The notes: generated by a model not told the origin, from the sequence alone. Positions 19,360 through 29,338 are shown, numbered from the stretch's first letter. The stretch: DNA of 64,000 bases from Opitutia bacterium ISCC 52 (GCA_014529675.2 CP076040.1:2189894-2253893), one strand, 5' to 3'. Program-made: numbers and translations.

Positions 19360-20874
19360 CTAACGATTTGTTGCAAAAACTGGTAGTCGATCCACAAACG
19401 GGCAGTCAGTCCTTCGCATCTCAGCTATGGCGGCTTTTCGCATTTCCACCAACAAATCCGCATGGTTAGGATCCAACGCCAGGTTGTGTAATTCGTCGGA
19501 ATCCCTCTCCAGGTTGTAGAGCTCCTCTACTTCTCCTTCGATCAAGTTCATGATATATTTGTATTCATGAACCCGATAGGAAACCCACCAAGGCATATCT
19601 GCATGGGAGTCAACACCCTTGGGAAGCGTTGCTGTATCGGAGCCATAAGTTCGTCCGGTAAAAGCAAGCAGGACCGAGTGATCACTTGGCTCCTCAGGGT
19701 TCTCCAATAGTGGAGCAAGATTTCTACCATGCATTTTCCAGGGTAAATCAACGCCTGCATAGTGAAATAAAGTGGGAACTAAGTCATGCCCTCCGATCGG
19801 AGTTGAGCTGACCTTTCCTTCCGGAACAACGCCTGGATAGCTCACTATAAATGGACTTGCGATATTGGCATCGTAAGGAGCCACCTTGTGCTGGAAACCG
19901 TGCTGCCCCCAGGCAAAACCTTGGTCTGAGGTGTAAATGATCAGGGTGTTTTCTAACTGACCGGTCACTTTGAGCGTTTCCACCAAGGTGCCTACCGACT
20001 CATCCAAGCCTTGCGCGGTTTCCTGATAGGTAATGACTCCTTCCTGATGCTCCCAGCCATTACCAGGGCGGTTTTGCACATACGCTGTGCCATTTTCGCC
20101 TCTTCTATACCCAGCTCGAATTTTCACATACTCGGGTTTTCCAGGACGGGGAGGCCAAAGATCTACTGGCTTTGGAACAACCGTATCCTCAGGAATCGTA
20201 TCCTTGTGGCGGTCAGCAGGCGTAAAAGGACCATGAGTAGCACCATAACAGAGCCACAGTAGCCAGGGCTTCTCCGGGTCTCTCCCCTTTCCCTCAAGGT
20301 ATTCAACCGCCCATTTTGTATAATTATCGGTCGTGTAGCCTGGAGTCATCACTGACTCACCGCCGTTAAACGAAAGTATCTGATCATAGTAGTAAGCCCC
20401 TGAATTACCCGGGTGAGCGGGTCGGTTCCATACAATTTGAAAATCCCAATCACGCCCAAACCCAGCATCCACACCGGTATGCCATTTCCCGATTTGCGCC
20501 GTCGTGTAACCGGCCTCTTTAAAATTTCTCATCCAAAAAGGACATTGTTCAGGATCGTAACTGCTACTTGGATATTGGCCCTCCATACTCATCGACTCTA
20601 CACCATACTGTAGATGACCCGTAAGAAAGGTAGCACGCGAAGGCATGCACCAACTTCCGGTGTAAGCACTTTTAAAGCGAACGCCTGTAGCAGCCAATTG
20701 ATCAATGTTTGGGGTACTTACCCAAGGCAAAGATCGTTCGTAGGAACTTACCGTCCTATCGGACTGATCATCCGTAAAGATATAGAGAATGTTAGGCTTA
20801 TCGGCCGCTGAAACTACCTGCGCCAGACACAGCCCCAGAAGCAAAGATTTCAATGAAGTAACTAGGGTATTCAT
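19360..20874 (-). CDS. Type I sulfatase
   Basis: 504-residue secreted sulfatase with signal peptide (SLKSLLLGLCLAQVVSAADK). Landmarks: FTDDQSDR metal block, formylglycine site CMPSR in SWCMPSRATFLTG, GKWHTG, and YTSDQGFAWGQHG. It stands alone, 185 bp after the PQQ-type propeller gene, not in a visible operon. The substrate is unknown. As for all sulfatases here, activation would need a formylglycine-generating enzyme or anSME, and none is encoded in the window. Confidence 0.93.
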   Translation of the reverse strand: MNTLVTSLKSLLLGLCLAQVVSAADKPNILYIFTDDQSDRTVSSYERSLPWVSTPNIDQLAATGVRFKSAYTGSWCMPSRATFLTGHLQYGVESMSMEGQYPSSSYDPEQCPFWMRNFKEAGYTTAQIGKWHTGVDAGFGRDWDFQIVWNRPAHPGNSGAYYYDQILSFNGGESVMTPGYTTDNYTKWAVEYLEGKGRDPEKPWLLWLCYGATHGPFTPADRHKDTIPEDTVVPKPVDLWPPRPGKPEYVKIRAGYRRGENGTAYVQNRPGNGWEHQEGVITYQETAQGLDESVGTLVETLKVTGQLENTLIIYTSDQGFAWGQHGFQHKVAPYDANIASPFIVSYPGVVPEGKVSSTPIGGHDLVPTLFHYAGVDLPWKMHGRNLAPLLENPEEPSDHSVLLAFTGRTYGSDTATLPKGVDSHADMPWWVSYRVHEYKYIMNLIEGEVEELYNLERDSDELHNLALDPNHADLLVEMRKAAIAEMRRTDCPFVDRLPVFATNR

Positions 20875-21226
20875 AATTACCTCAACTGGATACCGATGAT
20901 GATCGGATAAGGCTAATCAAAAATATAGTGTAGTACAGGCATCTTGATGCGCCCTATACACAAATAAGCGAAGCATGGCAGTTTTCACGAATTCCACTAT
21001 CACCGATGGCTTTCCTAGCTAAACTGTAGGAGTGGAGCTGTTATTCTTCGCCTCGCTTGTTGAGGTGTCTTCACTTCGTTCATCGGTAGCTCCCGATCCA
21101 GTATATCCTCGCCTAATGGATTCGGGAGCAAGCTCCCATTCTACATGGAATTCAAGTATTTTAATGTGATCCCCTAGCCAAGAGCCTGGCAGGTATGACA
21201 CGGCACAGCGAGACGCCTGTTCTACT
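20875..21226. repeat. Gene-free stretch with a composite of dispersed repeats
   Basis: This 352-bp intergenic region has no gene. It carries at least three repeat pieces: a degenerate copy of the GTAGCACAGGCATCTTG element (about 20929-20953), a copy of the element that encodes DTSTSEA(K/Q)NN on the minus strand (21034-21090), and a palindrome-like pair with TGTAGGAG at 21025 and CTCCCATTCTACA ending at 21145. The same elements occur inside the N-terminus of the sulfatase at 2533-4002. This shows they are dispersed repeats, not conserved protein sequence. Confidence 0.65.
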
Positions 21227-21769
21227 CTACTTCTTCACCTCGGAAAACAGATCCAAATACTTCCTATACCCTTCCTCTTCGAGTTTGGCGACTGGGATAA
21301 ATTTCATGGAAGCAGAATTCATGCAGTAGCGAAGTCCCGTTGGTTTCGGTCCGTCAGGAAACACATGTCCTAGATGAGAATCAGCCCCTTTAGAGCGAAC
21401 TTCAGTTCTGGCATAGCCGATATGGTAATCTGTTTTCTCCACAATATTGCTAGACTCAAGGGGTTTTGTAAAACTGGGCCAACCTGTGCCGGACTTATAT
21501 TTATCCTTAGAGCTAAACAGCGGTTCTCCGGAAACGATATCCACATAAATGCCCGCTTTTTTGTTATCCCAGTATTCATTCCTAAAAGGTGGCTCCGTGC
21601 CCTCTTCCTGAGTGACCCGATACTGCATAGGAGTCAGCTCCTTGAGTCGTTTTGCCTTCTCAGGATCGACCGGTTCTTTTTTATCGGAGGCTGGCATCAG
21701 GCTATAAGCTCCAAAGATTAGGACGATAGCCAACAAACACAATGAGGATTTCTTGAATGTCTCTTTCAT
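21227..21769 (-). CDS. msrB: Peptide methionine-(R)-sulfoxide reductase, exported
   Basis: 180 residues from the ATG at 21769; an upstream in-frame start at 21850 exists but would place 27 extra residues before the signal sequence. A hydrophobic signal or anchor ([17 protein letters not shown]) is followed by a complete MsrB domain: [34 protein letters not shown], and the catalytic Cys in RYCMNSASM. MsrB reduces the R-isomer of methionine sulfoxide. The signal suggests repair of oxidised periplasmic or membrane proteins. No CxxC zinc pairs are seen. It is transcribed away from the DoxX-like gene. Confidence 0.93.
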   Translation of the reverse strand: MKETFKKSSLCLLAIVLIFGAYSLMPASDKKEPVDPEKAKRLKELTPMQYRVTQEEGTEPPFRNEYWDNKKAGIYVDIVSGEPLFSSKDKYKSGTGWPSFTKPLESSNIVEKTDYHIGYARTEVRSKGADSHLGHVFPDGPKPTGLRYCMNSASMKFIPVAKLEEEGYRKYLDLFSEVKK

Positions 21770-21923
21770 AACAACTGTGAGTATGACGCTCCATTTAGGA
21801 GAATATTTCAACTCATAAGCGACAAACACATACGAATAAAGTTCAGCCATTCCGACTTATTTTAAGAAATAGTGGTAAAGGAGATTGAATTGGCAGACGG
21901 CTTTTCTATTTTGGGTTTCTTCT

Positions 21924-22304
21924 ATGCAACTTCCCAAGCTGATTTACTGGTTTTCTACCGTATTGCTTTCCCTTCTGCTACTGTTCTCCGCCAGCATGTA
22001 TATCTTTAACCATGCCGATGTAGTCGTTGCCTTTAAGCAGCTCGGGTATCCATCCCATATCATTTACCCCCTGGCATTAGCGAAAATCCTAGCTGTTATC
22101 GCCATTGTATCGAACAAAGTGAAGTTCCTGAAAAAGCTAGCCTATGCAGGCGTATTCTTTAATCTCCTCCTGGCATTTATGGCCCACCTGGTAAATGGCG
22201 ATGGAGCAGGAATGCTGGCTTTTCTGGGATTGTTCTTACTGGGAACTTCCTTCGTCTTCGACAAAATCCTGAAGCCGAAGCATAGATCCGCATTTGAGGT
22301 ATGA
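21924..22304 (+). CDS. DoxX-like small membrane protein
   Basis: 126-residue integral membrane protein with about four hydrophobic segments (IYWFSTVLLSLLLLFSASMYIF, IIYPLALAKILAVIAIV, AYAGVFFNLLLAFMAHL, LAFLGLFLLGTSFVF). It matches the DoxX-like family pattern, including the GYPSHIIYPLALAKIL loop. The ATG at 21924 is preferred. A TTG at 21885 with AAGGAG almost touching it is an alternative that would add 13 residues. Function of the family is poorly defined, often oxidative-stress or quinone linked. The divergent neighbour MsrB fits such a theme but proves nothing. A hairpin followed by T residues sits just after the stop. Confidence 0.78.
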   Translation: MQLPKLIYWFSTVLLSLLLLFSASMYIFNHADVVVAFKQLGYPSHIIYPLALAKILAVIAIVSNKVKFLKKLAYAGVFFNLLLAFMAHLVNGDGAGMLAFLGLFLLGTSFVFDKILKPKHRSAFEV

Positions 22305-22307
22305 TAG

Positions 22308-22336
22308 AGTAGCACAGGCATCCTTGCCTGTGTTTT
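22308..22336 (+). terminator. Dispersed palindrome followed by T-run
   Basis: CACAGGCA-TCCT-TGCCTGTG (22313-22332) followed by TTTT lies 4 bp after the DoxX-like stop, so it could end that transcript. The same element without the extra C occurs at 3860-3888 inside a sulfatase gene, so it belongs to a dispersed repeat family. Confidence 0.55.
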
Positions 22337-22423
22337 GAAACAAAGAGGGTGCGAAACCACAGAAAGCACAAAGTGCACAAAGACCTTTAAAGCGGTATTT
22401 TTAGCTAAAGCGTGGAATGTAGC

Positions 22424-23956
22424 TTATCCATCCAATTCTTTCTCTCTAGCCTGAAGCTGAACACGCCCTATTTTGCCAGTGGGGGTCATCGGCATCTCGT
22501 CAATTATTTCGCAAGAAACAGGGCTCTTTTCAGCTCCTAATATACTTTGAGCATGAGCCAGCAATTCATCTTCAGTTGCAGAATGTCCCGCATTCAAAGC
22601 AACGATCGCCTTAGGAAGTTCACCAGCCGCTGCATCGGCCGTTCCTATGACGCAGGCAAATTGAACAGCCGGATGACTAAATAATGCCTCTTCCATGGCC
22701 CGCGGAAAAATCACGGTGCCATTGGAGACAATACGTTCACTCCATCGACCCAGCATGTGGACGTAACCCTGGTCATCCATGCGCCCCATGTCCCCGGTGT
22801 GAAGCCAACCATTCCGAAGCGCTTCTTCTGTTTTTTCGGGCATGCCCCAATAGCCAATCATGAATCCGCCACGAAGACACATTTCACCGGGTTCACCATT
22901 GGGTACTTCCTGATCGTTTTCGTCCATGATTCGTACTTCCTTGTCGGGCAAAGGAGGTCCGATCGCGGTAAACTGTTCGCCGGTTTCAATCTTGGGATAT
23001 CCGAGCCCCACGAAGCCGCCCAACTCACTCTGACCATAGCTCTCCACGAGAAAGATTCCCAGCTCATCCTGGAAGGCTTGCTTCAATTCCGGAGGCACGG
23101 GGGCGCCACCTGATGGACAGGCGCGCAGCGCTGAAGGTTTGCTACCTCGTTTACGACATTCCTGAAGCAGCTCATCAAATAAAAGTGGATTGGCAGGAAA
23201 CAAGGTAACGCCTGCTGACTCCATATGATCATAAGCCTTTTCAATATTCCAGCGTGACATGAGTCCAACCTTAGCTCCCCGGTGAATAGCTGGAAGCCAA
23301 TTGACGACCAACCCGTATGAACTAGCTGGAGACGTCGCCCCCAGAGTAACGTCGGCACTCGTGATCTGCAATCGCTCTGCGATACAATTTGAAGCGCGTG
23401 TGGGCGCACCATGCGGTAACAACGCCCCCTTGGGCACCCCGGAAGATCCTGAGGTATAGGACAAGTGCGCTCCATCATCAGCGCTCACTTCCACTTCGGG
23501 TGCTTCACCCGCTGCAGCCACGACCGCATTCCAGTCCTTGGCACCCTCCTGCTCACCATCCATACAAAGATAATGTTCAATGCTAGGCATATCGGCCCGA
23601 TTCTTATCAATAATCGGAAACATATCATGCGTATAGATCAAAACCTTCGGCGTAGCGTTCTTAGCAAAGTAAGCTACGTCTTCCGCTTGCAGCACATTGA
23701 TGTGACAACTGATCGCTCCAATCCGCCAGGCACCAAACATCGCCAAAATATAGTCGAGGCCATTGTGGGCAAATATCCCGACACGATCGCCCTTTCGAAT
23801 TCCGAGTCCCCATAACGCTCCCGCTACTTTTTCTGCATCCGCAACCGTCTCGGCATAAGTTAACGATCGATCCTTATCGATCCAATGTAGAAAGGTCTTA
23901 TCAGGAAGACGCATCGCCGTGCGACGCAACATATCATTGAAGGTCTCAAAATTCAT
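22424..23956 (-). CDS. AMP-forming acyl-CoA synthetase/ligase
   Basis: 510-residue soluble ANL-family adenylate-forming enzyme. It has the P-loop-like YTSGSSGVPKGALLPH (about 165-180), ESYGQSELGG adenine-binding block, the HTGDMG motif, and the C-terminal GRWSERIVSNG hinge with the catalytic Lys in TPTGKIGR. These enzymes activate carboxylic acids with ATP and CoA. The substrate, aromatic or fatty acid, cannot be deduced. The downstream end lies 119 bp from the DoxX-like gene; the start is 9 bp downstream of an AcpH-like gene, suggesting an operon tied to acyl metabolism. Confidence 0.9.
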   Translation of the reverse strand: MNFETFNDMLRRTAMRLPDKTFLHWIDKDRSLTYAETVADAEKVAGALWGLGIRKGDRVGIFAHNGLDYILAMFGAWRIGAISCHINVLQAEDVAYFAKNATPKVLIYTHDMFPIIDKNRADMPSIEHYLCMDGEQEGAKDWNAVVAAAGEAPEVEVSADDGAHLSYTSGSSGVPKGALLPHGAPTRASNCIAERLQITSADVTLGATSPASSYGLVVNWLPAIHRGAKVGLMSRWNIEKAYDHMESAGVTLFPANPLLFDELLQECRKRGSKPSALRACPSGGAPVPPELKQAFQDELGIFLVESYGQSELGGFVGLGYPKIETGEQFTAIGPPLPDKEVRIMDENDQEVPNGEPGEMCLRGGFMIGYWGMPEKTEEALRNGWLHTGDMGRMDDQGYVHMLGRWSERIVSNGTVIFPRAMEEALFSHPAVQFACVIGTADAAAGELPKAIVALNAGHSATEDELLAHAQSILGAEKSPVSCEIIDEMPMTPTGKIGRVQLQAREKELDG

Positions 23957-23965
23957 AGTATGGAG

Positions 23966-24592
23966 TTAAGCAAATTGAATGCCGGATTCAAGCGTATCTC
24001 TTCGTTGTTTTTGAATCGGATAAACATGGCTCTGCAGTTTCGGAAAAAATTCCATAAAATCTGCGCGTAATCCGGCATACTCGTTTTCAATTTTATCCAT
24101 ATAGTCTTGGGTCCTTTCCCTCGCAATTACCCGATCTGAAAGGCGTTTGTCGATCCATGTCATAGAATCCTCGACACATGCCAGTGTTCCATAGCGCCCG
24201 AGCCGATGACTTTTAATGATGGCACTTATGAATTCCTGTGCTTTGTCCGGATATGGTTCAATCACTTCCTCGGTTCTTTGGTAAAACCGATTTAAGAACT
24301 CAATTAATGGCTCATCAGAAAAATAATGCCAATTGCACGTCAGCATATGATCATACACCAAGTCCGCGACCACACTCCTCAATCGGCCCCCATTTCCCAG
24401 GCGTTGGCAACTACCTAAGAAGATTTCGTGGCTATCTGTAAACCCGTCAATCTGGAGATGCACTGCCATACCAAATCTGGTTTCGACATTCATTCCATCC
24501 CACGACTTTCCTTTCAGCGGATCCGTTAAAAGATTCCCCAACTGCTCGTGTATCGAAGGCTCAGAAAGAAATACGTGAGCGAGCCAATTCAT
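23966..24592 (-). CDS. AcpH-like ACP phosphodiesterase family protein
   Basis: 208 residues, starting MNWLAHVFLS. It matches the ACP phosphodiesterase (ACP_PD) family: LGNLLTDPLKG, HLQIDGFTDSH, VVADLVYDHML and a C-terminal Arg/Lys-rich tail. The His and Asp residues of these blocks are the expected metal site of this HD-like fold. AcpH removes the phosphopantetheine arm from acyl carrier protein, though many homologues are untested. It is followed after 9 bp by an acyl-CoA ligase, in agreement with an acyl-carrier theme. Confidence 0.83.
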   Translation of the reverse strand: MNWLAHVFLSEPSIHEQLGNLLTDPLKGKSWDGMNVETRFGMAVHLQIDGFTDSHEIFLGSCQRLGNGGRLRSVVADLVYDHMLTCNWHYFSDEPLIEFLNRFYQRTEEVIEPYPDKAQEFISAIIKSHRLGRYGTLACVEDSMTWIDKRLSDRVIARERTQDYMDKIENEYAGLRADFMEFFPKLQSHVYPIQKQRRDTLESGIQFA

Positions 24593-24644
24593 AAAAGGCC
24601 AGAAGCTCTAACAATGATGAGGCTTTTAATACAAGCTCAGACGA

Positions 24645-26108
24645 TTAGGACAGTATATCCTTCACTACGTGCCCGTGAACATCCGTGAGACGATAACGGC
24701 GGCCTTGGTGTTTGTAAGTGAGGCGCTTGTGATCGATGCCAAGTAGATGCATGAGCGTAGCTTGAAAGTCGTGCACATGGACCGGGTTCTCAGTGATATT
24801 GTAACCAAACTCATCTGTTTGGCCGTAGTGATATCCTGGCTTAACCCCTGCGCCTGCCATCCACATGGTAAAGCAACGAGGATGGTGATCCCGACCATAG
24901 TTGTCGGCCGTGAGCTTGCCTTGTGAGTAATTGGTTCTGCCGAATTCGCCACCCCATATCACTAAGGTATCATCGAGAAGACCTCGCTGTTTCAGATCCG
25001 TTATTAACGCCGCAGAAGCCTGGTCCGTTTTCTTCGCTTGGCTCTTAATGCCATTTGGAAGATTGCTGTGTTGATCCCAACCCTGGTGATACAGCTGAAC
25101 AAATTTCACGTCTTTTTCGATAAGCCGACGAGCCATCAAACAATTGGCTGCATAGGTTCCTGGATCACGGGCATCTTCACCATAGAGCTCAAAAGTCGAT
25201 TCCGACTCATCCGACGCATCAGTGACTTCAGGAACCGACATTTGCATTCGGTAGGCCATTTCATATTGGGCAATGCGTGAGTGAATCTCGGGATCTCCCC
25301 AGGAATCATGCTGCAACTCATTCAGCTGTTTCATGTAGTCAATAATCTGCCCTCGATCATGATCATCCAATCCAGGAGGAGGATTTAAATACAATACCGG
25401 TTCTGCTCCTGCTCGAAATTGAACTCCCTGGTGCTTCGAAGACAAAAAGCCATTCCCCCACAGTTTAGCGTAGAGAGGCTGTCCGCCCGCATTCTTTGAA
25501 ACCATTACTACAAAAGAAGGAAGATCCTGATTATCGGTACCGAGTCCATAATCCAGCCAGGCTCCGATACTTGGACGACCTGCTAGTTGATGTCCTGTTT
25601 GGAAAAAAGTAATCGCGGGATCGTGATTGATGGCCTCGGTATGCAAGGAATGAATGAAGCATAACTCATCGGCAATCTTGGCGGTATGAGGCATCAGCTC
25701 ACTTACCCAAGTACCACTCTCACCATATTGCTTAAAATCGTAGATGCTTCGCGTGAGCGGAAAGGACGACTGATTCGAACTCATACCAGTGAGCCTTTGC
25801 CCCTGCCGGACGGAATCAGGTAACTCCTGGCCATGCATCTGGTCGAGCATGGTTTTGTTATCCCAAAGCTCGAATTGCGAGGGTCCCCCACTCTGAAATA
25901 GATAGATGACTCGTTTAGCCTTTGCCGGGAAGTGCGGCTTACCCAATATTCCTCCATGCCCCGCACTTGGATTGTTAGCTAGTAATCGCCCAGGATTCCC
26001 CATCATTGACAACGCGGCGGCACCCAGGCTGAGCGAGGAACGAGTTAAGAACTGACGTCGATTGAGGTAATTTAGTTTTTCTGGAAAATCGTTCATGGGA
26101 TCGTTCAT
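24645..26108 (-). CDS. DUF1501 protein with Tat signal
   Basis: 487 residues with a twin-arginine signal (NRRQFLTRSSLSLGAAALSMMG). The rest is DUF1501, a sulfatase/alkaline-phosphatase-like fold common in Planctomycetes and Verrucomicrobia (YLFQSGGPSQFELWDNK, WGGEFGRTNYSQG, GRDHHPRCFTMWMAG, HDFQATLMHLLGIDH). Function unproven. It starts within the stop of the preceding PSD1 gene (ATGA overlap), the classic PSD1-DUF1501 pairing thought to act together at the cell envelope. Confidence 0.92.
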   Translation of the reverse strand: MNDPMNDFPEKLNYLNRRQFLTRSSLSLGAAALSMMGNPGRLLANNPSAGHGGILGKPHFPAKAKRVIYLFQSGGPSQFELWDNKTMLDQMHGQELPDSVRQGQRLTGMSSNQSSFPLTRSIYDFKQYGESGTWVSELMPHTAKIADELCFIHSLHTEAINHDPAITFFQTGHQLAGRPSIGAWLDYGLGTDNQDLPSFVVMVSKNAGGQPLYAKLWGNGFLSSKHQGVQFRAGAEPVLYLNPPPGLDDHDRGQIIDYMKQLNELQHDSWGDPEIHSRIAQYEMAYRMQMSVPEVTDASDESESTFELYGEDARDPGTYAANCLMARRLIEKDVKFVQLYHQGWDQHSNLPNGIKSQAKKTDQASAALITDLKQRGLLDDTLVIWGGEFGRTNYSQGKLTADNYGRDHHPRCFTMWMAGAGVKPGYHYGQTDEFGYNITENPVHVHDFQATLMHLLGIDHKRLTYKHQGRRYRLTDVHGHVVKDILS

Positions 26109-29100
26109 CGGATTACAACAGAAGCATCGAGGTTCATAATCATGGTAGCGGTAAGGGCGTGAGCAGCTAACTGGTTTTTATCCAACGTTTCATCCGGCAC
26201 AAACTCTCCAACTGAAAAAAATTCATCGGCCCGGGCACTTTCTTTTTCATACGATTGAACCAATTTTAAGTACATGTCCTTAATCAAAAACATCTCACGA
26301 CTCGAAGGATTACGAGAAGTCAACAGTCGGTAGGTTAACTGCAAGCGGTGATCAACCGAAGAACTCGCCTTCATAACGCGTTCGGCCAGTGCGCGTGATG
26401 CTTCGACGAACTGAGGATCGTTCATCAATGAAAGCGCCTGCAAAGGAGAGGATGTATTCTGTCGTTGTACGACACAGTAACTACGACTGGGCGCATCAAA
26501 ATTCTTCATGGTCGGGGGTGGCACCGTTCGTTTCCAAATCGTGTACAAGCTTCTTCGGTACAGATCTTCACCCTTGCCGGATACATAGGTGCCCTTATTC
26601 ATGCTCCAAAGACCCTCTGGCTGGTAAGGGTAAACCGAGGGACCACCTATCTTGTCGACCAACAACCCGCTCACTGCGAGCGCGTTGTCGCGAATCATCT
26701 CCGCCGACAGACGCACTACAGGCCCACGAGCCAAAAGTAAGTTTTCTGGGTCCAGCTCAAGGAGATCTGCATTCGCTCTTGAATCTTGTTTGTAGCTGGC
26801 GGATGTCACCATCAACTTTATCATGGCTCTCACATCCCATCCAGAATTCATGAATTCCCGGGCCAACCAATCGAGGAGTTCCGGATGAGATGGCAACTGC
26901 CCTTGATTCCCAAAGTCTTCTGGTGTCCCAACCAGACCTCGAGCGAATATCATTTGCCAGTAGCGATTGATCGTCACTCGGGCAGTTAACGGATTCTTAT
27001 TATCGGTCAGCCACTTGGCTAGACCAAGCCGATCGTTCGGCCACACAGTTTTGAAAGGCAAAATTGCTTCTGGCGTTTGCGTTGAAACTGGTTCTGCTTT
27101 TGCGTCATAAGCCCCGCGTGTTAGCACGTAAGCCTGAACGGGTTCCGAACGTTCGGCCATCACCATGACCTCACGGACGTGTTCATTTAGATCATTTCGT
27201 TGTCCACGAAGCTGAGCGAGATCAGCCAAAGCGCCCCGGTACGAATCGTGGTGACGCCCAAGATAAAACTCAAAGTTTTCGGCTTCCGTTTTCTCGCCTG
27301 CGAGATACTTAATCTCCAGATCTGATAAGCGTCGATCATAGACATAAACTTCATCAATCACCGTACCCGGAACTCCCTTACTGCGCCAACGTGCTCCCAA
27401 CTTGAGTCCAATTTCTTTTTGAACCCCTGGTTTGTTGGACAATATGTTCTTATAAAGATTATCGCGCTCAACGCGCATGGCGACAGGCTCTCCATCCGCA
27501 TAGAGTTTTAATCCGGATGCCTTCGAAGACCCATCGTATGCAAGAACGACCGTCTGCCATGAATCTTTCATGACCGGTGATTCACTGATTAGCTGAATTG
27601 AATTGTAGGGAAAGGTGTGCGCCATGCGCACATCCCAATAGCCGTTCTGCAAAGATACTTCCCAGCCTTTGTAGTTATAGAGGATTCCTGCTTTATTAAA
27701 GTGAAAGAGCGAACCTTCCTTTACGGCATCCGGGATATTTGCCTCCACACTAACCGTAAAAGGAGTCGCCCTCCGAAAGAAGTTCACGCTCGGAAAGTAA
27801 AGTGCGTCATCCCCATTTACCTTTACCCCAACCCCCTTAGGGCTTTCTTCAAATACAAACTCGGGTCCTACCTTGATATTGGCCTGGGCTCCAAACAAGA
27901 CCGATCCACTGCCTTCAGGATCTACATCATTGGATATGGATGCGGTGCTATCATCTGAACCGAGAGGAAAATGAGCCACCAGAGCATCCTCGGCTGCCAA
28001 ATCTGTAGAACGGTCACCCAATCGCGTTTTCCAGGATTCATAGTCTTTTTCAGCCTGCTTGAGGATGGAGGCTACACGAACTTCCTGCTCTTTGATCTGC
28101 AGATCCAGATTAGCCAGCTTTGATGTTTCTTCCTGCGTTGGAAGCAGCATGGTTGGAACCGGCATGTCACTAGACTCGAAACTTATCTGTCCCGAATCAT
28201 CGACATTATTAAAGAAACTAAACAGCTCATAGAAATTCTTTTGGGATATCGGATCGTATTTATGATCATGGCAACGAGAGCACTCCAGGGTCATACCCAT
28301 AAAAGCCGCACCGATCGTTTGCACTCGTTCTGCTGCATACTCGACCTTGAATTCTTCATTTACGATTCCCCCTTCTGTGTTTTGAGGATGAAGCCGGAGA
28401 AAGGCAGTAGCCAGTTTTTGTGTTTGGCTGGCATTGGGTAATAAGTCGCCGGCTAGTTGCCATTCAACAAACTCATCAAATGGCATATTCTCATGGAACG
28501 CCTCGATAACCCAATCCCGGTAAGGAGACATATCGCGAATAAAGTCCTGACTATAACCGTGGGAGTCTGAAAAGCGGGACACATCCATCCACTCGTTGGT
28601 CAGCCGCTCAGCATGAGAGACGCGCTCAAGTAATCCATCTACAAGCTGCTCGTAGGCGTCCGGTCTTTTATCGGCCAGAAAAGCATCAATCTCTTCCAGG
28701 GTTGGCGGTAGTCCAGTAAGGTCAAAGGTCACCCGACGGATCAAAGTCGTCTTGTCCGCTTCTGATGCATGGGACAAGCCTTCATCCTCCAATCGCTTCA
28801 ACACAAAGGCATCGATAGGATTCTTCACCCAATCCCTATCGACCAGCTCACTCGGCACATCTGCTTCAGGTGGAATAAAGGACCAGTGCTTTTCGTATTT
28901 GGCACCTTGATCAATCCATCGGCGAAATAAGTCTTTTTCCACTTCAGTCAGTGCACGTGGATGCGAAGGCGGCGGCATGATGTCTTCGTCATCGTCCGCA
29001 GTGATCATCCACATGATCAAACTGTCTTCCGCATTACCCGGGATGATGGCAGCTTCCCCATCACGATCAGAAATCGCCTCCTCGCGAAGGTCTAGGCGAA

Positions 29101-29263
29101 GGCCTGCCTCACGTGTCGTTTCATCAGGACCATGACAGAGATAGCAAGTATCCGACATGATCGGCCGAATATCATAATTAAACGACACCTCTTCATTTGC
29201 TTGGGAAGCGCTCCAGGCAAATAAGCCCATTACCAGGGTAGAAAAACTAAGACGGGAAGACAT
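26105..29263 (-). CDS. PSD1 cytochrome-DUF1549-LamG-DUF1553 protein
   Basis: 1052-residue exported protein (signal LSFSTLVMGLFAWSASQA). The N-terminal planctomycete cytochrome C domain has one haem site CYLCH near residue 40, then IMPPPSHPRAL. DUF1549 follows (NPIDAFVLKRLEDEG, RRVTFDLTGLPPT, CSRCHDHKYDPIS, giving a second CxxCH). A LamG/concanavalin-like domain lies at about 430-650, then DUF1553 to the C-terminus (NRYWQMIFARGLVGTPEDFG, RRSLYTIWKRTVPPP). The LamG insert suggests carbohydrate binding. It is cotranscribed with DUF1501 and probably controlled by the AraC gene just upstream. A full-length copy here contrasts with the truncated one at 48850-49853. Confidence 0.93.
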   Translation of the reverse strand: MSSRLSFSTLVMGLFAWSASQANEEVSFNYDIRPIMSDTCYLCHGPDETTREAGLRLDLREEAISDRDGEAAIIPGNAEDSLIMWMITADDDEDIMPPPSHPRALTEVEKDLFRRWIDQGAKYEKHWSFIPPEADVPSELVDRDWVKNPIDAFVLKRLEDEGLSHASEADKTTLIRRVTFDLTGLPPTLEEIDAFLADKRPDAYEQLVDGLLERVSHAERLTNEWMDVSRFSDSHGYSQDFIRDMSPYRDWVIEAFHENMPFDEFVEWQLAGDLLPNASQTQKLATAFLRLHPQNTEGGIVNEEFKVEYAAERVQTIGAAFMGMTLECSRCHDHKYDPISQKNFYELFSFFNNVDDSGQISFESSDMPVPTMLLPTQEETSKLANLDLQIKEQEVRVASILKQAEKDYESWKTRLGDRSTDLAAEDALVAHFPLGSDDSTASISNDVDPEGSGSVLFGAQANIKVGPEFVFEESPKGVGVKVNGDDALYFPSVNFFRRATPFTVSVEANIPDAVKEGSLFHFNKAGILYNYKGWEVSLQNGYWDVRMAHTFPYNSIQLISESPVMKDSWQTVVLAYDGSSKASGLKLYADGEPVAMRVERDNLYKNILSNKPGVQKEIGLKLGARWRSKGVPGTVIDEVYVYDRRLSDLEIKYLAGEKTEAENFEFYLGRHHDSYRGALADLAQLRGQRNDLNEHVREVMVMAERSEPVQAYVLTRGAYDAKAEPVSTQTPEAILPFKTVWPNDRLGLAKWLTDNKNPLTARVTINRYWQMIFARGLVGTPEDFGNQGQLPSHPELLDWLAREFMNSGWDVRAMIKLMVTSASYKQDSRANADLLELDPENLLLARGPVVRLSAEMIRDNALAVSGLLVDKIGGPSVYPYQPEGLWSMNKGTYVSGKGEDLYRRSLYTIWKRTVPPPTMKNFDAPSRSYCVVQRQNTSSPLQALSLMNDPQFVEASRALAERVMKASSSVDHRLQLTYRLLTSRNPSSREMFLIKDMYLKLVQSYEKESARADEFFSVGEFVPDETLDKNQLAAHALTATMIMNLDASVVIR

Positions 29264-29274
29264 AAAGGGTTCAT

Positions 29275-29280
29275 ATTATA
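29275..29280 (-). promoter_or_regulatory. Candidate -10 box upstream of PSD1
   Basis: A perfect TATAAT hexamer on the minus strand ends 11 bp before the PSD1 start codon. No good -35 is visible at the usual distance. If real, the message would be almost leaderless or activator-dependent, in line with the AraC gene next door. Confidence 0.3.
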
Positions 29281-29338
29281 GAGATATCTTTAAATTGGTA
29301 TAGTATTCTCTATTTAATTTTTGGTAGTTTTTGACGCA

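Noticed and set aside
21019-21201. 60-residue minus-strand frame as a small gene
   Set aside because: Its sequence is the translated dispersed repeat that also occurs inside a sulfatase N-terminus; no ribosome-binding site or protein features.
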